From assembly GCA_035637175.1 (NCBI GenBank), contig DASPXS010000135.1, forward strand, positions 1-9,940: a stretch of 9,940 nucleotides of DNA, given 5' to 3'. The position numbers and the translations under genes are program-made. Below, in pieces: positions 1 through 4,689 of this stretch. Position 1 is the stretch's first letter. Each line of letters starts with the position of its first letter. The notes under the pieces are model-generated. The model searched no databases. It was not told where the DNA came from and saw only the letters and a list, made by a program, of their open reading frames with translations. The stretch is from AV2 sp035637175. GTDB taxonomy: Bacteria > Verrucomicrobiota > Verrucomicrobiia > Limisphaerales > AV2.

Positions 1-281
1 AACGGATGTTCCGGCGTTACGCGCAGTTTGCGCCCGGCCACGGCCAGTTCCAAATAGTCCGCGGGTTGAACCTGGACGCACCCCTGCACCGTGGCGCGTC
101 GAAGCTGCCCGTCACGGACGGTGAGCACCACGTCGCCCGGATTCAATCGTTCGATGGGAACATTACCGGCAGGCGTGAGAATGCGTGTCCCTTGCTCGAA
201 ACAACCGCCGCCACCGCGTCCCCAGGCCGATTGAACCAGGGCCAGCGCGAGCAGGACCGCGAATGCCAACCGCATTTTCAT
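1..281 (-). CDS. Secreted Hint-domain protein, 5' part only
   Basis: The gene runs off the left edge; 93 codons are visible. Residues 1-21 form a signal peptide: Met-Lys-Met-Arg followed by a hydrophobic stretch rich in Ala and Leu, then Gln-Ser-Ala-Trp-Gly. A Gly-rich spacer (RGGGG) leads straight into CFEQGTRILTPAGNVPIERL, residues 27-46, then NPGD. This is the N-terminal block of Hint (Hedgehog/intein) domains, with Cys27 in the position of the self-cleaving nucleophile. TPEH at residues 89-92 matches the Hint block B (T-x-x-H) that helps activate the first peptide bond. Known Hint proteins without a C-terminal extein use the fold for autoprocessing or release of a C-terminal module; what follows here is outside the window. 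The second Met (codon 3) is an alternative start. No clear Shine-Dalgarno site is seen. The Hint call is good; the function of the whole protein is unknown. Confidence 0.8.
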   Translation of the reverse strand, partial: MKMRLAFAVLLALALVQSAWGRGGGGCFEQGTRILTPAGNVPIERLNPGDVVLTVRDGQLRRATVQGCVQVQPADYLELAVAGRKLRVTPEHP

Positions 282-434
282 AGCGCTATTCTTGGACCGA
301 CTCAGATGCAGTCCGATTACAATCCGGTTGGCGGATTACACGCCGTTGCCGGTTTGGAAAGGAGGGCGGACAGGCTTGTCGGCAGCGCCCTCGGCAGTCC
401 GCCTTCGCCAAGGTTACGGCGGAAAGCTCGGACA

Positions 435-459
435 CCCTCTCCCCCAGTGGGGGAGAGGG
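435..459. repeat. Perfect 11-bp inverted repeat, REP-like hairpin
   Basis: The arm CCCTCTCCCCC (435-445) and its exact complement GGGGGAGAGGG (449-459) are separated by the three bases AGT. The stem is nearly all G-C and would be very stable as RNA or single-stranded DNA. There is no T-run on either side, so it does not look like a standard intrinsic terminator. A short flank rich in CTCACCCC-type sequence surrounds it. Very similar palindromes are scattered through intergenic regions of many GC-rich bacteria as REP-like elements; that family link is from memory. Confidence 0.7.
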
Positions 460-485
460 ACGGGGTGAGGGGGTGCGCTGGTCCA

Positions 486-650
486 TGGAGAGCCCTTTTC
501 GTTTTTCCGCATGCATTGGGACCCTGAACCGCGGAGGAAGGTGCGTCGGTTGCGATAGCGTCTTGGACTGCGGCAGTCCTCTGCCGCTTTTGCGTCCCTA
601 CCCGATCGAAAAGCGCCTGGGGACTGGCGCAGTCCAAAACCTGGCGGTCC
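486..650. repeat. Tandem repeat, copy 1 (179-bp period)
   Basis: This copy pairs with the one at 664-830. Bases 501-591 match 680-770 with only two differences over 91 positions (540 and 550 versus 719 and 729); the flanks are more diverged, with a one-base indel near the left end. It carries the odd palindrome GGACTGC-G-GCAGTCC at 565-579 and a related hairpin GGACTG-GCG-CAGTCC at 621-635. The two form the outer arms of a longer imperfect inverted structure, with CGCTTTT (585-591) facing AAAAGCG (609-615) inside. It encodes no recognisable protein. Confidence 0.8.
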
Positions 651-663
651 TTTGGTCGGTTCC

Positions 664-830
664 TGGAAAGCCCCCTTTCGTTTTTCCGCATGCATTGGGA
701 CCCTGAACCGCGGAGGAAAGTGCGTCGGTCGCGATAGCGTCTTGGACTGCGGCAGTCCTCTGCCGCTTTTGGGGCCCCAAGACCAGATCGAAAAGGGCCG
801 GTGGTCTTGCGCAGTCCAAAACCGGGCGGT
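664..830. repeat. Tandem repeat, copy 2 (179-bp period)
   Basis: This is the second copy of the element at 486-650. The left 100 bases are almost identical, including GGACTGC-G-GCAGTCC at 744-758. The right part has drifted: the facing arm is reduced to GCGCAGTCC near 809-817 and a GGGGCCCC palindrome appears at 771-778. The conserved left half and diverged right half suggest that the 501-591 core is the constrained or recently copied part. No transposase or target duplication is visible. Confidence 0.8.
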
Positions 831-855
831 CATTTGCGCGCGGAGTGCGGGCAAC

Positions 856-1125
856 TCAGTGCAACGCGGCGAGAATGCCGCCCAGGACCGCGGCCGCCAC
901 GACGATGCTGATGCCCACAACGCTGCCGGCGACGACCCGGCCGAAATACTGGGCGACGGCGATGTTGCCGCGCGCGATTTCCTTTTCTTCGTCGAGGTTC
1001 GGCGTCAAGCGTTCGATCAATCGCGGCAGCGCCAGCGACGCCCCGAGCACGAGCCCGACACCGACCAGCCCGCCCACAAACGAAAAGATGACCGCCCAAC
1101 CGATGTTTTGCGCTACTTCGCTCAT
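856..1125 (-). CDS. DUF350-type two-helix inner-membrane protein
   Basis: The product has 89 residues. Two hydrophobic segments, about residues 9-33 and 64-87, flank a polar loop containing LDEEKEIARGN at about 44-54. An acidic stretch followed by a Gly-Asn-x-Ala-Val-Ala motif (53-58) just before a second helix is typical of the DUF350 family of small inner-membrane proteins; larger members carry two such units and this one carries one. The molecular function of the family is not established. I start at the ATG at 1125, although the frame stays open to 1185, because the residues before it are polar and unlike the family and a weak AGAG lies about eight bases upstream. It is the last gene of the minus-strand set, 56 bases after the 51-residue membrane protein, so co-transcription is likely. 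Confidence 0.75.
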   Translation of the reverse strand: MSEVAQNIGWAVIFSFVGGLVGVGLVLGASLALPRLIERLTPNLDEEKEIARGNIAVAQYFGRVVAGSVVGISIVVAAAVLGGILAALH

Positions 1126-1181
1126 GTTGAGTTCTCTGTGTGTTCGCGACGATGACATTGGCTTCCCCGATTGCTGTCGCC

Positions 1182-1337
1182 TCAACCGGGAAAGAATTTG
1201 TTGCTCAACCAGATCAGCAGTCCAAGCAGAACGATGCCGAGGACCAAGCTGCCGGCAATCAATTTTTTCTCGACCGGCAAAAGCGGCTCATGCTCCATCT
1301 TTTTCAGTTCCTCGGAAAATTTGGGTTGGTCGGGCAT
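1182..1337 (-). CDS. 51-residue single-helix membrane protein
   Basis: The product begins MPDQPKFSEELKKMEHEPLL and ends with one transmembrane helix at about residues 25-44, then SNKFFPG. The charged N-terminal half and single C-terminal helix give a simple tail-anchored layout. It starts 17 bases after the stop of the transporter gene and ends 56 bases before the DUF350-type gene, which supports a shared transcript. No clear Shine-Dalgarno site precedes the ATG, so coupling to translation of the upstream gene is plausible. The frame is open further upstream, but that part would overlap the transporter gene and looks non-coding. I do not recognise the family. An accessory subunit for the transporter is possible but is inference from position only. 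Confidence 0.65.
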   Translation of the reverse strand: MPDQPKFSEELKKMEHEPLLPVEKKLIAGSLVLGIVLLGLLIWLSNKFFPG

Positions 1338-1354
1338 CGTGAGTTGCTTTGGCT

Positions 1355-2842
1355 TCAGCCGGTCGCCAGCGGCGGTTTCATACCATGGAAAAAGAGCCAA
1401 GAAATGCCCAGGCCGATCCAGATGATGAACCCGAACAGGCAGACAAGATAGACCGCGGCCAGCCGGCCGATGCCTTCTTCCCACAGTTTTTTGAAATTTG
1501 AGACCACCCCGATGGTGAAGAAGGTCAGCACAAAAAACAAAACGCGGAAGACGTCCAGCCCGGCCGTGACGGTTTTTGCGGTCCCGATCCGCGCGGGTGA
1601 ACCCAGGCAGAACAGGAGCAGGACCAAAAATGTCAGCCCGTAGCCGAGGACGAATTTGGGAAAGCGCTGCCAGATTTCGACGGCGCGCACTTTCTCGCCG
1701 GTCCGGTTTTCAATTCGGGAGCACCAGATGATCGCGAGGATGAACGACCAGACGCCGATGAACATATCGATGAAGACCTTGACGGTCGTCGCCGTCATGG
1801 TCATCCAACCTTCCTGGTATTTCACCCCGTCGTCGGCCATCGCCCTGGCGCGGATCAACGAATCCGCAATCGCGCCGCCGGCCACGGCGGCACCGTCAGT
1901 CTTTACGGCCAGTCCCATCCACGCGCCGGCGACCATCGGTTCGCGGTGCAGGAAACGTTGCGCGGCGAACGGCAGGAAAACCAGTTCGACGACCGCAAAG
2001 ATCACCACCAGCGAGGAAACCATGACGGGCACAATGGGCCGGGCGCGAATCGCCGCGCCGGTGGCAATGGCCGCGGAAACGCCGCAAATCGAAATCCCCG
2101 ACGCCAGCGGCGCGGCCCACTCGCGGCTGAATCGGAAATATTTTCGGGCGACCAAATACACCAACGCCCAGTAGATCAGATAAGCTTCGACAATGGCGCA
2201 GAGGCCGCGAAACATGACGGCCCGGGCCAATCCCATCGCTTCGGCGCTTTTCACCCCGAGCGCGGCGCCCAGCAGCACGATGGCGATTTTGATGTACAGT
2301 TCCGGCCGGATCGCATCCTTCATCACGTTGGCCAGGCGCGGGAAAAAATTTCCCACGACCAACCCGGCGATGAGCGCCACGATGAATCCCGCTTCGCCGG
2401 TGAGGTTCAACGACCATGAAATGCCGAATTTTTTCAGCTCCACCGGCGTCGCCGCAAGGTAAGCGAAGTGGCCGACCGCAAAGCAGAGATAGCTGATGAA
2501 AAAGACCAGCGTGAACCCGTTGACGAATTTGCTGAATCGGACCCGCAGCACCGCCTTGGCCGCTACCGTCAGTATCCCCAGCAACAAGAAATACGTAAGA
2601 ATCAACGCGGCGATGCCTTTCACCTGAGGAAAATTCCTGGAAACCGGCGTCATGATTTGCGAGACGCTTGTCCAGACGTTGGTCTTGATGGCCCACCCGA
2701 AAACATCGGCGCCGGCCAGTCCCGCCAGTGAGACCAGGAAAAGAAAGAGTCCGATCATCAGCGCGAGCCAGTCCTCGCTGAGTTTGGGTGCGGGCGCTTT
2801 GCCGACGCGACTCGGCGACCCGCTGAAACTGGTCGGGCTCAT
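1355..2842 (-). CDS. YeiH/UPF0324-family putative sulfate exporter
   Basis: The product is a polytopic membrane protein of 495 residues from the ATG at 2842. Two hydrophobic halves hold about a dozen predicted helices. The family hallmark GISICGVSAAIATGAAI lies at residues 249-265, and a second conserved block with WMGLAVKTDGAAVAGGAIAD spans about 308-327. These match the Cons_hypoth698/PSE family, which includes E. coli YeiH (about 350 residues) and is annotated as putative sulfate exporters; the substrate is largely unproven. This protein is about 145 residues longer, with extra N-terminal helices before the core. A TTG at 2869 would add nine residues (VRRFPNRS-type, Arg-rich); neither start has a good Shine-Dalgarno site and I prefer the ATG. 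It is the first gene of a three-gene minus-strand set and diverges from the ROK gene. Confidence 0.85.
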   Translation of the reverse strand: MSPTSFSGSPSRVGKAPAPKLSEDWLALMIGLFLFLVSLAGLAGADVFGWAIKTNVWTSVSQIMTPVSRNFPQVKGIAALILTYFLLLGILTVAAKAVLRVRFSKFVNGFTLVFFISYLCFAVGHFAYLAATPVELKKFGISWSLNLTGEAGFIVALIAGLVVGNFFPRLANVMKDAIRPELYIKIAIVLLGAALGVKSAEAMGLARAVMFRGLCAIVEAYLIYWALVYLVARKYFRFSREWAAPLASGISICGVSAAIATGAAIRARPIVPVMVSSLVVIFAVVELVFLPFAAQRFLHREPMVAGAWMGLAVKTDGAAVAGGAIADSLIRARAMADDGVKYQEGWMTMTATTVKVFIDMFIGVWSFILAIIWCSRIENRTGEKVRAVEIWQRFPKFVLGYGLTFLVLLLFCLGSPARIGTAKTVTAGLDVFRVLFFVLTFFTIGVVSNFKKLWEEGIGRLAAVYLVCLFGFIIWIGLGISWLFFHGMKPPLATG

Positions 2843-2971
2843 CGAACGGTTTGGGAACCGCCGCACCAATACGAGAACCCGAGCTCAAATAAAAGCTATT
2901 TTTTCGCAGCCGGACGCCGCGCATAAAAAAATTGCCCGTTGTCGTGTCCTGCTCTTATGGTCTGACACCAG
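2843..2971. promoter_or_regulatory. Divergent intergenic promoter region
   Basis: This gap separates the start of the minus-strand transporter set from the plus-strand ROK gene, so promoters for both should lie here. It is much more AT-rich (especially 2886-2933) than the rest of the window. For the plus strand, TTGCCC (2932-2937) and TATGGT (2956-2961), 18 bases apart, each match four of six sigma70 consensus bases. Transcription would then begin only a few bases before the ATG at 2972, leaving almost no leader. I could not pick a convincing minus-strand promoter, and no operator palindrome stands out. Confidence 0.4.
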
Positions 2972-4375
2972 ATGATGGACTCCTCAGATACACTCCTCGT
3001 CAAACCGACGGTCCCACCGCCTTTGGACCCTGAATTCCGCCCGATTTCGCTGGGCAACCGCGCCTACCGCAAACTCGCTTCGGCCTCGAAAGCAAAGTGT
3101 TCGCTGGCCATCGCGCTGGAGCGAAACGACCGCCATGTCTCCGTGTTCAACACCGACATCCTTCCACCCGGTTCCGGACACGACGCGGCGACGCGGCTCT
3201 ATCTCGAGCGTCTGGTCAAGTTTCGCTTATGGCAGATGGGCGGCTGGAAAATCACTCTGGGCGGTCCGCGCGAAATTGGCGAGTACCTCGCGCGAATCTA
3301 CTCGCCTGCCGGCGCCCGGGCATTCGATGTGAAACTGATGGAACAGGTTTACGAGAAATCCTTCACCGTCGAGATCGCCGATCTGTCGCAGATTCCCGCG
3401 TCGCGCGAATCCGCGGTCGCTCTCGGGGGTCATCTCGACGGTTGCCGCCTCGGCTTTGACCTCGGAGCCAGCGATTACAAGATCGCCGCGGTGAAAGAAG
3501 GCGAAGCGGTCTTCACGGCCGAGATTCCCTGGGACCCGCGCAACGAACCGAACCCCGATTGGCATTACCGGAAAATCAACGACGGCTTGAAACTGGCGGC
3601 CCAACATCTGCCGCGCGTCGATGCTATCGGCGGCAGTTCGGCGGGCATTTACATCGACAACCAGGTGAAGGTCGCGTCGCTCTTTCGCGCGGTGCCGGGA
3701 GACCTTTTCGCGCGGAAGATCAAACCGATGTTCCTGAACCTGCGCCGCGAATGGGGCGTGCCCCTCGAAGTCGCGAACGACGGCGACGTCACGGCGCTCG
3801 CCGGCGCGATGTCTCTGCGCGAGAAAGGCGTGCTCGGCGTCGCCATGGGTTCCAGCCAGGCGGCGGGGTTTTTGGACGGCGAAGGCTGGATCACCGGCTG
3901 GCTCAACGAACTGGCCTTTGCGCCGATAGACTACCATCCGCGCGCCGTGGCGGACGAATGGTCTGGCGACATCGGCTGCGGCGTGCAGTATTTTTCGCAG
4001 CAGGCGGTCGTGCGCCTCGCGCCCGCCGCCGGCATCGAGCTGCCCGCCGGTCATGCCGCCGAACAACTCAAGTTCGTCCAGGAGTTGCACCGGCAGGGCG
4101 ATCCGCGTCCGCCGAAAATTTTTGCCACCATCGGCGTTTATCTTGGCTACGCGCTGGCGCACTACGCCGAGATGTATGATTTCCGCCACCTGCTCGTGTT
4201 GGGCCGCGTGACGTCCGGCGCCGGCGGCGATCTCATCGTGCAAAAGGCCAGAGAAGTCCTGCGCGCCGACTTTCCCGAACTGGCGCAGCAGCTCTCGCTG
4301 CATCTTCCGGACGAAAAGAGCAAGCGCGTCGGGCAGGCGGTCGCGGCGGCGAGTTTGCCGGAGATAAGGAAATGA
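2972..4375 (+). CDS. ROK-family protein (sugar-kinase-like) with N-terminal extension
   Basis: The product has 467 residues. A ROK/ASKHA nucleotide-binding fold starts at about residue 158: GFDLGASDYKIAAV (161-174) is the phosphate-1 loop, and VANDGDVTALAG (268-279 region) carries the Asn-Asp pair in which Asp270 is the expected catalytic base. GVAMGSSQAAGFLDGEGW (289-306) is the Gly-rich phosphate-2 region. NELAFAPIDY (312-321) sits where ROK kinases have GEIGH, and the usual zinc cluster (His plus several Cys) is reduced to IGCGVQYFS with one Cys. Typical ROK kinases have about 300 residues; the first 155 here are extra and contain no helix-turn-helix that I can see. The substrate cannot be named; a sugar kinase is the family expectation, but the loss of the zinc motif leaves a non-catalytic role open. 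A second ATG follows at 2975. There is no clear Shine-Dalgarno site. Confidence 0.8.
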   Translation: MMDSSDTLLVKPTVPPPLDPEFRPISLGNRAYRKLASASKAKCSLAIALERNDRHVSVFNTDILPPGSGHDAATRLYLERLVKFRLWQMGGWKITLGGPREIGEYLARIYSPAGARAFDVKLMEQVYEKSFTVEIADLSQIPASRESAVALGGHLDGCRLGFDLGASDYKIAAVKEGEAVFTAEIPWDPRNEPNPDWHYRKINDGLKLAAQHLPRVDAIGGSSAGIYIDNQVKVASLFRAVPGDLFARKIKPMFLNLRREWGVPLEVANDGDVTALAGAMSLREKGVLGVAMGSSQAAGFLDGEGWITGWLNELAFAPIDYHPRAVADEWSGDIGCGVQYFSQQAVVRLAPAAGIELPAGHAAEQLKFVQELHRQGDPRPPKIFATIGVYLGYALAHYAEMYDFRHLLVLGRVTSGAGGDLIVQKAREVLRADFPELAQQLSLHLPDEKSKRVGQAVAAASLPEIRK

Positions 4376-4458
4376 AAGTTTTGCGCTACAGGAAATGGCG
4401 CATCGGCATTGGCATAATAATCGCCGGAATCATTTCGTGCTGTTGGCCCATTCTTTGA
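4372..4458 (+). CDS. Possible 28-residue membrane or lipoprotein ORF
   Basis: The ATG overlaps the ROK stop codon in an ATGA arrangement, and GGAG at 4360-4363 lies eight bases upstream, the best Shine-Dalgarno spacing seen in this window. The peptide starts MKVLRYRKWRIGIG, continues with a hydrophobic run IIIAGIIS, and ends CCWPIL. A basic N-terminus, hydrophobic core and Ile-Ile-Ser-Cys form a plausible lipobox, so it could be a very small lipoprotein, a single-helix membrane peptide, or the remaining start of a gene truncated by decay. I do not recognise it. The overlap and Shine-Dalgarno site argue for real translation; the very short length argues for caution. Confidence 0.4.
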   Translation: MKVLRYRKWRIGIGIIIAGIISCCWPIL

Positions 4459-4689
4459 GGGCAGCCCGTCCGACGGTTCAGGGAAAAAGGGCTCAATAAC
4501 CTGTTAAGGACCGGTTGATAACTTCGAATAACCGTTCCTTTACACGCGTTCCATCGCCGGCAACTCTCAAGGTGCGCCCAATCGGGAGTACGCGTCCGAA
4601 CGCGTGCATCCGAGGGTGTCGAATCCACGCAATGAGAAGATCAACCGACAGTACGAACAGAACCACTCGACCGACAGCGGCCTCATCCC
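4459..4689. other. Intergenic gap before the Snf2 gene
   Basis: These 231 bases hold one notable structure, the inverted repeat at 4506-4540. An open frame on the plus strand continues into the Snf2 gene in another register and a short one exists on the minus strand; both have unremarkable composition and I treat them as chance. No confident promoter for the Snf2 gene is visible. Confidence 0.5.
4506..4540 (+). terminator. Possible intrinsic terminator hairpin
   Basis: AAGGACCGGTT (4506-4516) pairs with AACCGTTCCTT (4530-4540) with one mismatch, giving an 11-bp stem around a 13-base loop. Only a short T-run (4539-4541) follows, so termination efficiency is doubtful. The position, after the ROK gene and small ORF and before the Snf2 gene, fits a terminator. 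The near symmetry could instead be an operator site. Confidence 0.3.

Larger units (their letters stand above)
282..855. other. Non-coding, repeat-rich intergenic region
   Basis: This 574-base stretch lies between two minus-strand genes. It contains a perfect GC-rich hairpin (435-459) and two tandem copies of a palindrome-bearing repeat (486-830). Several open frames cross it on both strands, but they are made of repeated sequence, have low-complexity Pro/Arg/Ser composition and resemble no family I know, so I treat them as chance. The promoter of the Hint-domain gene and the end of the minus-strand operon must also lie here, but no convincing promoter or terminator stands out. Confidence 0.7.

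Noticed and set aside
486..830. A CRISPR-like array.
   Set aside because: There are only two copies, of ~165 bp, with almost no spacer between them and imperfect flanks. CRISPR repeats are 23-50 bases with unique spacers, and no cas gene is present.
414..920. Several overlapping open frames of 70-170 codons on both strands across the repeats.
   Set aside because: Their sequences repeat along with the DNA repeat and have Pro/Arg/Ser-rich composition; no ribosome site or domain supports them.
1896..2924. A 342-codon minus-strand frame overlapping the transporter in another register.
   Set aside because: Its product is Arg- and Gly-rich with no membrane helices, whereas the other register gives a clean polytopic transporter with the family hallmark.
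3227..4303. A 358-codon minus-strand frame opposite the ROK gene.
   Set aside because: The plus-strand frame has ROK motifs and an evident start and stop; the reverse frame is His/Arg-rich without recognisable motifs.
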